Assembly (NCBI RefSeq): GCF_963678635.1
Contig: NC_087062.1
Location: forward strand, 10,028,670 to 10,092,669
Reading direction: 5' to 3'
DNA: 64,000 bases
Source of the DNA: Symsagittifera roscoffensis
Taxonomy: Eukaryota; Xenacoelomorpha; Acoela; Convolutidae
Shown here: positions 31,829 to 43,556 of the stretch, in pieces
How the letters are laid out: each line of letters starts with the position of its first letter
How positions within the stretch are numbered: position 1 is the stretch's first letter
Position numbers and translations under genes: made by a program
Notes under the pieces: model-generated
Database searches by the model: none
Told to the model about the DNA's origin: nothing
What the model saw: the letters and a program-made list of their open reading frames with translations, nothing else

Positions 31829-32740
31829 CTCAACATACACAATAAATCAAGTTTTTTACCTACATGAATCTCTAGATAATATACCTGATTCGAATACGGA
31901 AAGTGAAATATCTTTCATCCAGCCACAGACAAAACGACACTGGAATTACTACCAAAAAATCAAAACTTGACCCAGTCATGAGACAACTTAAATTTTGGCA
32001 CAATTAAAAAACAAAACCCGTAGAAGCAGATATTACAATTCTAGGAAACAAAACACTTCTTAGATATTTCAAAATTATAATAACACATCCATAAACAAAA
32101 ACTCAAAACATATGAAAACTCGGGAACCCTGTTTACCACTAACTATGATACTCCTAGCGTTTCACAATTCACGTTCCTTAAATACAAAAGGACATGCAGA
32201 ATCAGAAAAAATAAGCTCAAAATTCATCCAAAATTTTAAATTTCCAAATGCACCGTTTTGGCTCAAAGTATTATGTAACGATTGCATAACATGCCAGTTG
32301 AATCAGAAACAAACAGCAGAAAAACGACCGAAAAGAAACAGAAACAAACACAGCAAAAACAAATGCAGAAAAACAAGATTTTAAAGGAGAAAGTTTACAT
32401 TTCAACAACAGAATTCCAATTGATACAAAAGGAACGATATCACCCTCCTCAGAAGAAAAAAAATTACAGCCAATCCGAAAAGGATCATTTCAAATGATTG
32501 ACAAGCCCACTGATATAAATATAAACTTGTTGATTTAAATAAGAAAAAAAATGTTCAACATAGAAACAACCTTTTACCATAATACCCAAAAGAAAACGCT
32601 CTTCGCGGGCTAACACAATTATACTCCTTTGCAGGACTCAAAAATTGTTCACGACAACTCAGACAATAACCAGAAACAAATAAATGAGACAAATTGTTAA
32701 CCACAAAATTTAAAACCACAAAATAAAGAACATACGCGAC
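31829..32740 (+). pseudogene. pol: Integrase remnant, unit 2, catalytic core deleted
   Basis: Same structure as unit 1: linker, zinc finger (32160-32300, GHAESEK and CNDC), Gln/Lys-rich linker and the start of the core. The same jump to the C-terminal module follows at about 32465. Extra differences are a shorter spacer between the His and Cys pairs and a different number of CAGAAACAAA-type microsatellite words, which shifts the frame. Confidence 0.75.
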
Positions 32741-34440
32741 AAAAATCCCAAGAAATAAGAAATAAACAAATACCTCAGAATTAAAGCAAAAACCGAAAAT
32801 TAGAAAAAAAAACTAAGACAAGAAATAAAAGAAAAATCCCAACAACGACAATCATCGCGACTTCAAAATCAACCAAAAAAAACCTTCATTCCACAATCTA
32901 AAATGTTTAAGAGAGTTGAATTCCAAAAACCCCTTTCTACTTATTTAAGCATTTTAAAGTTTCGGAGATATAACAAATCTTTTTTCTCTTTTCTTAAAAT
33001 TCATGGTGACACTCCTGAATAAAAAGTTCAACTTTAGCCAATCAGAAACTGTCTAAGCATCACCTCATTCTGAAACCACTTCTTTAGCCGACACTTTGCA
33101 AACTTCAAACAAGTTTGTAACTATAACTAAAAGACCAACAACTGTAACTATAACTATAACTGTAACTATAACTAAAAGAGCAACAAGCTCATATTTGACC
33201 ACTGGAATAAACAAAATCTAAATATTACAAGCTTCATCTATCAACTTGTACAAAAATCAACAATATTGTCCCAACTTACACTCCAAATTTCCATTAAGGA
33301 AAAATATTAAATCAGCCTAAAGAAAAATTAGGACATAAACATTTAGCCTAAAGTACAAATAACTCCTGAAAACCCCCAATTATCCAACAAAAGAAAACTA
33401 GAAAGCTCATTCCTAGACCCTCAGACTTCCCTTCACCAAAAATTGCCTAAATCCAGCGCATTTGTCAAAAATCAATAAACCATTCGACCATACTCAATTT
33501 TTGCCTCGGTAAATAAATAATAATTCGGCAAGACAAATCATTTCTCACATGCTTCTCCCTCACTTTTTTCGACTGAAAACAATAATTTCAACATTTTTTT
33601 TTCATTTTATCAACCTTTTTTCAAATTAGTATAATTTTTATCATAAACACCTTTGAAAATTTTCTCCTTCTCGTAATTTTTTGATGTTCTTTCTTAATTT
33701 TTCATTCCCTTCAGAAAACTTATCTCAACTTCGCAAAAATCATTGACCACCTCAATAGCTACGATATTTCAAAAATTTTCTAATATTTAAGACATTTATT
33801 CAACAAGAAAGACATCTTTCCTCTTTTAGTGATTTTTGTCACTTTTCTAGTATACCAAATTTTGACAATTTGTAAAAGTAAAAAAAACAATATTAACCTT
33901 GTCACTGGCAACAATACTTTTAATCAATTTCTTAGAAGCATATTATAATCAACCTAGATTTTCTTCATAAGCAAAAATTAATTTTACGAAAAATTTCAAA
34001 ATCGCTAATCAACAACCAACACAACAGTCGCCACCGACTACGACATCCCAGGAATATCCAATAACACCAACGTCTAGTCAAAAAAATCAGCCCAATCATC
34101 AACCCGTTTTTAATTTCGAGAAAATCCATATACATTTGAAGAAAGGCATGCATTATTCTCAGAACTTTTATTACCCGTAGTTCGCCACGCACCTCTAAGC
34201 GAAGCACAATACGAACCAACATACAATATCTACCTTTCTCCTAACTCAATCTTAATAGAACAATACACCCTAGTTAAAACCAAAATCAAACATCTACATA
34301 GATAGACAAATCATACATCCAAGACGAAATAGAATTTTTACAACTCCCAGAGTTCATTTTAATATACCCTCATTATCATCGCCAAATCCTCTAGACCTTT
34401 CCATTAAAACAATTCAAAGTACCCCTCAACCATTACAAAC
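32741..34440 (+). other. Intervening DNA of tandem unit 2
   Basis: Homologous to 29781-31430. It carries a local expansion of ACTATA/ACTGTA words at about 33120-33175, not seen in the other units, and several small indels. No gene recognised. Confidence 0.45.
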
Positions 34441-34540
34441 AGTTTCGCAACAAAACACTTCAAACATACCAGCGGATCAACCCCCACATCCGAACAAATT
34501 CGTAAAATTTCCTTTAACCCCCAAACGTACCCAACATTGG

Positions 34541-34828
34541 ATGACACAAGCTTTCACTCAAGGTGAACAAAACTTGGTGATCGATCCTATAGAAATCTCA
34601 TCCGATACATCTTTGTCACTACCAGAAACCTTATCACTACCGTCAACCCCTTCAACAATAAATCAAAATCCAACAACAACCTTCCCCCTAAATTTCCCTA
34701 CAAATTTAGATGATAGATACAGAGAACTTTTAACCAACAATATACCTCTAGGAATAGATTGGAAAAAACTCGTAACACTTCTCCCTTTTTTGGTCAACAT
34801 CTTGATAGCAACAGAATACACAATTGAC
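34541..34828 (+). pseudogene. ORF3 N-terminal region, unit 3
   Basis: Third copy of the MTQAFTQGEQNLVIDP frame, fused to pol at 34829 and open to 34957. A 16-bp stretch present just upstream in units 1 and 2 (CTCCAACACAACGTAT) is missing here. Confidence 0.55.
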
Positions 34829-35775
34829 TCAACATACACAATAAATCAAGTTTTTAATCTACATGAATCTCTAGATAATATACCTCTTTCGAATACAGAA
34901 AGTGAAATATCTTTCATCCAGCCACAGAAAAAACGACACTGGAATTACTACCAATAAATCAAAACTTGACCCAGTCATGAGACAACCTAATTTTTGACAC
35001 AAATAAAAAACAAAACCCGTAAAAGCAGATATTACAATTCTAGGAAACAAAACACTGCTTAGAAATTTCAAAAAAATTAATAACACATCCATAAACAAAA
35101 ACTCCAAACATCTGAAAACTCGAAAACCCGGTTTACCACTAACTCTGATACTCCTAGCATTACACAATTCACGTTCCTTAAATACAAAAACACATGCAGA
35201 ATCAGAAAAAATATGCTCAAATTTCATCCAAAATTTTTAATTTCCAAATGCACCGATTTGGCTCAAAGTATTATGTAATGATTGCATAACATGCCAGTTA
35301 AATCAGAAACAAACAACAGAAAAACGGCCGAAAAGAAACGGAAACAATCACAGCAGAAACAAACACAGCAGAAACAAACAGCAGAAAAACAAGATTTTAA
35401 AGGAGAAAGTTTATATTTCAACAACAGAATTTCAGTTGATACAAAAGGAACGATATCACCCTCATCAGAAGGCAAAATTTACAGCCAATCCAAAAAGGAC
35501 CATTTCAAATTATTGAAAATCCCACTGATGTAACTATAAACTTGTTGATTTAAATAAGAAAAAAATGTTCAACATAGAAACAACCTTTTACCATAATACC
35601 CGAAAGAATACGCTCTTCGCGAGCGAACACAATTATGCTCCTTTACAGGACTCAAAAATTGTTCACGACAACTCAGACAATAACCAGAAACAAATAAATG
35701 AGGCAAATTGTCAGCCACAAATTTTAGAACCACAAAATAAAGAACATACGCGACAAAAACCCAAGAAATAAGAAA
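34829..35775 (+). pseudogene. pol: Integrase remnant, unit 3, catalytic core deleted
   Basis: Linker, decayed zinc finger (about 35155-35300), Gln/Lys-rich linker, NNRISVDTKGTISPSSEG and then the same jump to the C-terminal module at about 35485. The tail continues to 35771 in an open frame (QPQILEPQNKEHTRQKPKK). The position of the core deletion matches units 1 and 2, so the deletion is older than the triplication. Confidence 0.75.
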
Positions 35776-37079
35776 TAAACAAATACCTCAGAAACAAAGC
35801 AAAAACCGAAAATTAGAAAAAAAAATATAAGACAGGAAATAAAAGAAAAATCCCAACAACGACAATCATCGCGACTTCAAAATCAACCACAAAAACCTTC
35901 ATACCACAATCTAAAATGTTTAAAAGAGTTGAATTCCAAAAACCCTTTTCTACTTATTTAATCATTTTAAACTTTCGGAGATATAACAAATCTTTCTTCT
36001 CTTTTCTTAAAATTCGTGGTGACACTCCTGAACAACTAGTTCAACTTTAGCCAATCAGAAACTGTCTAAGCATCACCTCATTCTGAAACCACTTCTTTAG
36101 CCGACACTTTGCGAACTTCAAACAAGTATGTAACTATAACTAAAAGACCACCGCAACAAGCTCCTATTTGACCACCGGAATAAACAAAATCTAAATATTA
36201 CAACCTTCATCTATCAAATTGTACAAAATCAACAATATTGTCCCAACTTACACTCCAAATTTCTATAAAGGAAAAGTTTTAAATTAGCCTAAAGAAAAAT
36301 TAGAACATGATCATCTAGCCTAAAGTACGAATAACTCCTGAAAACCCTCAAATATCCAATAAAAGAAAACTAGAAAGCTCATTCCTAGACCCTCAGACTT
36401 CCCTACACCAAAAATTGCCCAAATCCAGCGCATTTGTCAAAAACCAATAAACCATTCGACCATACTCAATTTTTGCCTCGGTAAATAAATAATAATTCGG
36501 CAAGACGAATTCTTTCTCAAATGTTTCTCTCTCACTTTGTTCGACTTTTGGAAACAATAATTTCAACATTTTTTTCTTTTCTATCAATCTTTTTTCAAAT
36601 TAGTATAATTTTTATCATAGACACCTTTGAGAAATTTCTCCTTTAGTAGTTTTTTGATGTTTTTTCTTAATTTTTCATTCCCTTCAGAAAACTTATCTCA
36701 ACTTCGCAAAAATCATTGACTACCTCCATAGGTACGATATTTCAAAAATTTTCTAAATGTTAAGACATTTATTCAACAAGAAAGACATCTTTCTTCTTTT
36801 AGTGATTTTTGTCACTTTTCTACTATCCCTAATTTTGACAATTTGTAAAGATTTTAAAAAAGCAATATTCACCTTGTCACTGGCAACAAAACTTTTAATC
36901 ATTTTCATAGAAGCATATTATAAACAACCTAAATTTTCTTCATAAGCAAAAATTAATTTTAAGAAATTTTTTAAAATCGCTAGTCAGCAACCAACACAAC
37001 AGTCGCCACCGACTACGACATCCCAGGAATATCCAATAACACCAACGTCTAGTCAAAAAAATCAGGCCAATCATCAACA
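35776..37079 (+). other. Intervening DNA of tandem unit 3, truncated
   Basis: Homologous to 29781-31090. It contains the best-preserved short hydrophobic frame (36757-36945, starting MLRHLFNKKDIF, with two membrane-like stretches). The unit stops at 37079 in the CAATCATCAAC word and continues 690 bp further along the unit sequence, at ACTTCTCCCTTATTTGGTC. This is an internal deletion at a short AAC/AC microhomology. Confidence 0.5.
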
Positions 37080-39560
37080 CTTCTCCCTTATTTGGTCAAC
37101 ATTTTGATAGCAACAGAATACACAATTGGGCATTCAATAGGTTACAATACAGACACGATATTCACAAAGACATACAGTAACACAACATCCTTACAAAAGA
37201 CAGTTTAACACTTACATTTGAAAAAAGAGTAAAATTAAATAGATAAGTACAACACCCTTTCCTCCTAGCTCCACCAAATATGACAGCTCAATCTGTACAT
37301 CACCCATTTATCACAACAGAACTTATCTATAAATACGAAACATAAACAAAAAAAGACATTTGGATACATAACATTCCATAACCCATATTTGGGACTATCC
37401 TTTAAATGTATCTCTTAATAATTTTTTCCAATAAACTATCTTTCCCCTTGTTCTTCCAGAACCAATATCCCATCAAAATCCTTCCCCTTGAACAGGGCCA
37501 CAAGATTTATTAGTCACACACTATGACTGTGAAATAATTGAACACAAAACACTACATAAAGATTCCATAAACCAAGTAACTAAAGGTGAATCTGAACCAC
37601 AAGAAATAGAAACAACGAATATAGCAACGACACTTTATTCAAAAGCCCGACCTACAACCTTAACTGGATTTAAATTCACATCAACGTTTTCAGAGAAAAA
37701 AAGTACCTTGTTCCCAAGTCTCAAATGGAAACAAAAACGGACTCGATTACGAATCTTTCTATCACAGCAATATAAAAAACCTTTCACATCTTAATTCTGA
37801 CAATTGTAAAAAACGAGCTCCAACGATTAAAGTTAACAACAACCAAAAACACAAATCAAAAATTAGTAAATTTTCAAGTTTTTCCAGACTCACATCAAGC
37901 AGAACTTGAAATATACCGAGGTCATATGAAATTAGATTATAAATACCCGTTTCACGGCGCACACGGACGATTTACTTATAACCTCCATGATAAAAATTGG
38001 ATACCGCAAACTGGAATTAACATCCCTTCTAATTGTGAAGCAGACACAAAAAACCAAGGATATCAAGAAATAATGTTTTTTGATTGGAAAATCCAACTAG
38101 AAAAACTACAACTAAAACGAGATTTGAAAGAGGACACCATAGTTCATCAAGGAACACGCTAACCTTGCAAAAAGGACCAAAGTTATTGCATTCCAACAAC
38201 AAGAACACAAGCAACCCTTGATTGGTTCCCTGAAGACATATGTACCACATTTCAAGATGCAAGAATTCACGCAAGAATTATCAAATTTCATCAAAAATAT
38301 TTCATAATCAATTCGTTATGATAAAATAAACCCTGATAAAATCAGACAAAACAGAAATCGTTATTACAATATCGATGGAATAGAAAATAAAAGGTTTCGA
38401 CAAAAAATACGAAATGAAAGGTTTCGATTAAAATACGAAAATTAATAATTAACTCAAATCTAACGTACCATAGTTCAACTGACAAAAACTCATACATCCC
38501 AGTAACATTTTTGAAAAACATAGGAAATACTGGTAAAAAACTTCGCCTACAAGATAAAAGCAGCACACGTTTACAAGAACTATCACTCTTGAACAATACT
38601 TATTTTGGCGCAGTTCATTATGACATTCACTTAGATTTGAAGTTGGATTACACAATAAGCAGAATATTTCAAAAGATGTCACTATCAGAATTAGAAACAC
38701 TTCATCACTTATGTGAACTCGAACGAACACAAACTTTACAATCACTTGCACTCGCAAAAAATACCTTATGCAGGATTTTAATCATCAAGCAATAGATCAA
38801 TTTTCATTGATTATGAAGGAAACATACAATGTTTTTTTATGTACGAAAAAAGTATCACCAGTTTAAGTTTTTGAAGATAAAAGATGTTATAAAAGATTCC
38901 CCTATATTATACAAAAAAGAAGTACATTTTGTCGACTCACTTTCTAGACGAAAATTTTTTTGGGATACAGCCGTCCCATGTGGATCTAAAAATAGCCAAA
39001 ATGTTGTAAAGCTAAACCCGGATGAAGATAAATACTATCTTCTCACCCCATTTCCTACACTTATGCCACCATTTAAGAAATTTTCACCAGAAAGTATTAA
39101 AGCTATTGCTAGCAACCCAGGTATAGATTTTTAATCAATAGGTGTAGACTCCATATCCGATGTACAACATCATATTCGCTCACAGCAATTTCAAGAACTC
39201 CTTACAAAAATGGACACAATCCAAAAAAAAACAATCAATAGATCAGAAATTAAGAAAACTTGCAGAAACGGTAAGGTTTTCAGACATCTATGCGCAAGAC
39301 TACAGTGGATACTTTAAAGATATAAAAGATTACATTTAATTAAACGGTGAAAAATACCGTCCACAGGATTTTTCACTCATTACTATTTTTAGTTTGGTAA
39401 ACCTTAAAAACGAACTTCTCGCCTTTGTAGGATGGCTCTATTACATCTTAGAAAAAAACAACTATCTTAGACGCTGTGTTTAACTTTTTTTGGATTTTCA
39501 TTATTGAAAGGAATCTATAATACATGCGCAATACACACAAAAGTCAACAAACAAGCAAGT
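37080..39560 (+). pseudogene. env: Envelope-like glycoprotein pseudogene of the retroelement, copy A
   Basis: Broken frames follow the order of an enveloped-virus surface protein. They run from an ORF3 domain, through a stretch starting GPQDL and THYDC (about 37495) with spaced cysteines, to a region with a Cys-Tyr motif near 38885. A better-preserved frame follows (38829-39134, with AVPCGSKNSQNVV and YYLLTP), then a hydrophobic, membrane-span-like segment near 39405-39530. Cysteine and proline spacing in the 38.9-39.1 kb part recalls glycoproteins of negative-strand RNA viruses of the chuvirus/rhabdovirus type. That origin is an inference without a search. Stops and frameshifts are frequent throughout, so the gene is dead. 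Confidence 0.5.
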
Positions 39561-39689
39561 GTAGCACGCACCAATTCACCAAAAAACTATCAACTACACC
39601 AAATACATACGATACTTCATAAGACAACAGAAATACAACATCTACTCCACCACAATTACACAATTTACATGATATACATCTGTTATCTT

Positions 39690-41510
39690 TAGTACCTCAA
39701 AAGTATAGAAACACAGCAATAACAGTGCACATCTCTATAAATCATAGCTACCCACAAATCCCAGTTACTCATATAGTAGCCCATCAACTGAATATAGAAG
39801 ACACATACAAACAAATTGTAACACAGCCACACACCCAATTGTAGAACAGCCGATTTCGGTTCTCAGAACAACCATTTTTATAGCCCACGATGAGCCGCCA
39901 GATTGGATCCCTCAACCGTTCCCTTTCCTACATCCAATCTCCAACGTCATTCTCCTAACATATCAATCTCTGAGCACATTTCCACCCCTTCCCATCATTC
40001 ACTAATAAATCAACACATATGGAATCTGATGATGATTCGACAAACACATTTTTTCAAAGCATCTCACAATTTAATGATTCCGATATTGAAAACCCAGATG
40101 ATTTTCGGAATTCCGAGCCCAGCCCGTCCACTTTTTCGCAACTCCCTTTCCGTCCACTCCACACCCCAACTCCCGATGAACCTTCCCCAGCTCCTTCTTC
40201 CTACACAGACGCAACCCCAATCCTCTCCCCAATGACAAGTGACCAACCCGACCCCCCAGACCCGTCAATGAAAAGTTAGAAAACGAGCTTGATAATTTCA
40301 TCACCTTACAACAACAGCTTCAAAACCCTAACCATTTCCCCCTCCGAATCATCCTCCAACCCAGCCTCCACAATTGAAGAAATTTGAGCCCAACAAGTAA
40401 TCAAACAAAAGCATCCCAATACCCAAATACTCCACCACCCCCGACCAACTCGACTGTTTTCCCCTCACCCACTCCATCAAACAGTAAAGATTTTTTTTTA
40501 CAAAATTGCTCACCATTCTTTCCACAATATACTTCCTATCAGACCATTACCAACTACCACCGAACTTACGTTGACGAATATAGTCTAGTTCCCACACTCT
40601 CATATACATCATTCTACTACTTCACTAACCCATTAGCACTCCCCTTATACAATAACCCAAATGACAATGAAATATGTCAATCTCGACTACACCACCTAAA
40701 ACCACAGCACTTCATGAAAAACAATTCACAACCATAGGACTAACACAAACAGTAAACAGGTTTGTTGCACAGAAAGCAAACCGATTCTCAGTTAACCACT
40801 TTGACCACGCTATATGGAAGATACATTTTAGAAGAAGACAAAAACACTAATCCCCAACTAACTGAAAATTTTTTCATAAAATGACAAAATTTATTTGTCA
40901 TTAACAGCATGGATAAAAAGTATGATATTATTATTTCTACAGCACTCCGAGACACCAAAGCTTATGATTCTTATTTTAACAAATTTAGTCACTTTTCATT
41001 AATTTTTATTTTACTCACACCAAAAAAACGTGACTGGCACTGCTCACATGAAATAATGTTACGCACTAAGCAAACCCACACATACGCTTTTCATGAAATT
41101 ATTCGAGACCACTATATAACTAATACACCATCATGAAACCCACAACACAGATTCACATTTTTTAACTCCAAAAATTCACCTATTGTATAAAAAATACTAA
41201 CATGCAAGGCATCATCCGCAATTATGATCCCACAAGACAAACGAACATATTCTGCCCACTAACCAAATGTTTTGATGTTGAAGAATCCCGCCCAATATTT
41301 GTTCCCCACGAATATATACAATACATCGAAGTTCAAATTCTAGAATACATTCATAATACTAAAAACAACCACAAGCTATATAAGCTAATTCAAAACACAC
41401 CGCATGAGTTCTCAGTCAATAGTGACAAGCACAAAATCATCCGAGCACTCCAGCTTTTTTGGCCTCTCCTCCAAACTTCTCACATCATCCGACACAATTC
41501 GCACTAATTT
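39690..41510 (+). pseudogene. Degenerate ORFs downstream of env, unknown
   Basis: Coding-like stretches continue past the envelope region. 40019-40279 is acidic then Pro/Ser-rich (MESDDDSTNTFFQSISQF). 40384-40737 is Ser/Thr/Pro-rich. 40909-41136 starts MDKKYDIIISTALRDTKAYD, and 41202-41507 contains CPLTKCFDVEESRP. C-rich composition in 39.9-40.8 kb differs from the surrounding AT-rich DNA. They may be an accessory ORF of the retroelement or a separate gene now broken. No family is recognised. Confidence 0.35.
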
Positions 41511-43010
41511 TCCAAATATTTTTTTGCCGACGAAGACCTTTGTAAGTATAGTTAAGCAATTAAACTAATAAATTTCAAACACTACTAATCATCCTTCATA
41601 GAAGTCTCGCTTTTTTTTAGATTTCACCACTCAATCATCTAAATCAAAAAAAAAATTTGTAAACTTTTTTTCTATGAACTTATCAAACTCATTTTAACAA
41701 TTGCAGTATGTCAAGGAAGCAGTAAAATTTCCCTTTCCACATCATTAATTTAAAATATTTAAACCTCCATAGCAGTAAAATATTATTTCTATGAAGTAAA
41801 TTCATAAAAAAACGCAAATAAATAAAAGATAACTAACATTTTTACAAGACGCTTCATTTATAAATTTGAATCCTTCACTCGCCCATAAATCACACACTCT
41901 TTCCATAATCACACAGCTCTCCCACGAAGAATTGTTTAAATAATGAGTTTCAAGTCTTAACTTTTACTGATAACAGCTCTAACTTGTTTTCACACGTTTC
42001 AAATTTTCCTTTAACCCGGTTGGAAAGAAATATATAATAAACTGAACTAACCCACGCAGCTTACTAACGCCACAAAACCACAAACTAATAGCATGACTAA
42101 GAAATAAAGTCCCACGGTACGCAAAACGGATTAAACCCAGATTAAAAACGGATAAAATTTTTTTGAAAGCCACGTTCAAGCTTTACTAAAACCAAATACA
42201 ACACAAAAATTTCGGTTATAAACCCAAAACAAATTACTCTACTCTTGAGAAACGGACACAATCGAAACAAAAAAGAGACAAATATGTAATGAAAAAGAAA
42301 GAAAAGGTTGAACATATAAGGTCCCTCACCAACCAGAGGGACGTCCTGAGCCACCGCGCTACAGTCACTCTTTTGACCCACACTCTATTTTTGCTGAGAG
42401 TTGCTCTACTGTCAGCGACTCTTGAAAAATTACCAAACTGAAATAAAAACACTTTTGACATAACAATTAATGATAATTCGTAAGTAAAACTTAGCTATCA
42501 AGAAGTAATTAAATAAATGCAGTATGTAAAAATTTCTTAGAGCCCAAAGAACGAACAGCAAAGGAGATGACAACCCGACTATATTCTAACTCTGGAATGG
42601 CAAATCTATTTGGTTTGCTACCAAAGTCACTACCCTCAAAGGATTTTAAGTATGGTCTGAACATCGCAGCAAAGGAAACCCATTGAACCAGACCAATGGC
42701 CATCTCGATGTTGATCTCACATACCGATCCTAGTCACTTGGCACTTCACATGGAAAATTCAAACTTCACGCTACACGTAGTCTTGCTTTAAATGTAAAAA
42801 TTGCATCGATCAGAAGTCTTGGCACAATCCCACAATCAATGAGACCCACCTTGAATTACGAACAAAACAGTCTTCTTCCATCTACACAAACATCTACATC
42901 TCTCCTCTCTCCAAGAAGTCACTGCTCACAACTTCTAAGAAAACTACATCACCCGACCTTCACTACAAAAAACAAATAAAAACTAAAAACTCTCTAAACC
43001 CCGAATGGGT
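41511..43010. other. AT-rich DNA, no gene recognised
   Basis: Includes the tRNA-like box pair described separately (42304-42361). A short stretch near 42785-42830 would read CFKCKNCIDQKSWH on the plus strand, zinc-finger-like but isolated and without an open frame around it. The 3' LTR of the large retroelement should lie hereabouts but could not be identified. Confidence 0.35.
42304..42361 (-). repeat. tRNA-like A-box/B-box pair, possible SINE head
   Basis: On the minus strand TAGCGCGGTGGCTCAGG fits an RNA polymerase III A box, and TGTTCAACCTT about 47 bases downstream resembles a weak B box. Between them is a hairpin GTCCCTC...GAGGGAC in the anticodon-arm position. No acceptor stem closes, so it is not an intact tRNA. 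It could be the head of a tRNA-derived SINE. Confidence 0.25.
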
Positions 43011-43170
43011 GGAACCAGTTCTGAACAAGAATTTATAAACCAATTATATTATTGATAAAACTATCACTATAAAATAGTACTAACTAACCAGTCATATTCC
43101 ATCTTTAACATTGACACTTATTTGTAAGTGCTGAAACTACTTGTAGTTTCAGCACCAGAACCATTTGTAT
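43011..43170 (+). repeat. F4 dispersed repeat, right copy
   Basis: Full-length match to 22128-22287 in the same orientation, starting GGAACCAGTTCTGAAC. It ends with the palindrome GTGCTGAAAC...GTTTCAGCAC (43128-43155) and CAGAACC. It directly abuts the envelope fragment B. Confidence 0.7.
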
Positions 43171-43539
43171 AAAACTATTTATATAAATACCCCCCTACGT
43201 TTAAATTGGAATACTTTCGTAGCACCTCCCCCACTATTTGGACAACATCAAGAAAGTAGCCGACTCCACAATTGGCCACTAAATAGACTACAGTATAGAC
43301 AAGATATCCACAAAGCTATTCAAGAACATAACATTCAAATACTCCAACAAAACAGTCTCCAATTAAAATTCGAAATCACAGTCAGACTTAACAATATTAT
43401 TCAACACCCCTTTCCCTTAAGCTCACCAAATATAAAAGCTCAAACACTACCTCTCCCATTTATAACAACTGAAGTTATATATAATTACGATAGATATACC
43501 AAAAACACAATTGGATATATTACCTTTTATAACCCATAA
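43165..43539 (+). pseudogene. ORF3 fragment preceding env copy B
   Basis: An open frame of 124 residues (PLRLNWNTFVAPPPLFGQ, later NTIGYITFYNP) corresponds to the segment at 28780-28860 and 37080-37400. It begins abruptly after the F4 repeat, so its 5' end is missing. It shows the original ORF3 order that the tandem junctions disrupt. Confidence 0.55.
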
Positions 43540-43556
43540 TCAGGATTATCATTTAC

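Larger units (their letters stand above)
28462..37079 (+). repeat. Tandem array of about 3.0-kb retroelement segments, three units
   Basis: The word AGTTTCGCAACAAAACACTT recurs at 28462, 31431 and 34441, giving periods of 2969 and 3010 bp. Each unit runs from the ORF3 5' part, through a junction at 28861, 31829 or 34829, into the pol linker, integrase zinc finger, integrase C-terminus and about 1.2 kb of intervening DNA. It then returns to ORF3. Copies are highly similar by eye but carry private indels. The third unit ends early at 37079. This is a segmental duplication inside one retroelement rather than three separate insertions, since no LTRs separate the units. Confidence 0.9.

Noticed and set aside
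28462-37079. LTRs: the 3-kb repeats as direct terminal repeats of one element
   Set aside because: The repeats contain pol and ORF3 coding sequence, occur three times in tandem, and have no TG...CA ends, primer-binding site or polypurine tract.
40064-40304. Minus-strand open frames with Trp/Gly-rich sequence
   Set aside because: They are antisense to the Pro/Ser-rich plus-strand frames and mirror their codon composition.
42304-42361. A functional tRNA gene
   Set aside because: The A box is good but the B box is weak and no acceptor stem can be closed; at best a SINE head.
42785-42830. Possible CCHC zinc knuckle (CFKCKNC)
   Set aside because: Spacing does not match C-x2-C-x4-H-x4-C, and no open frame or Gag context surrounds it.
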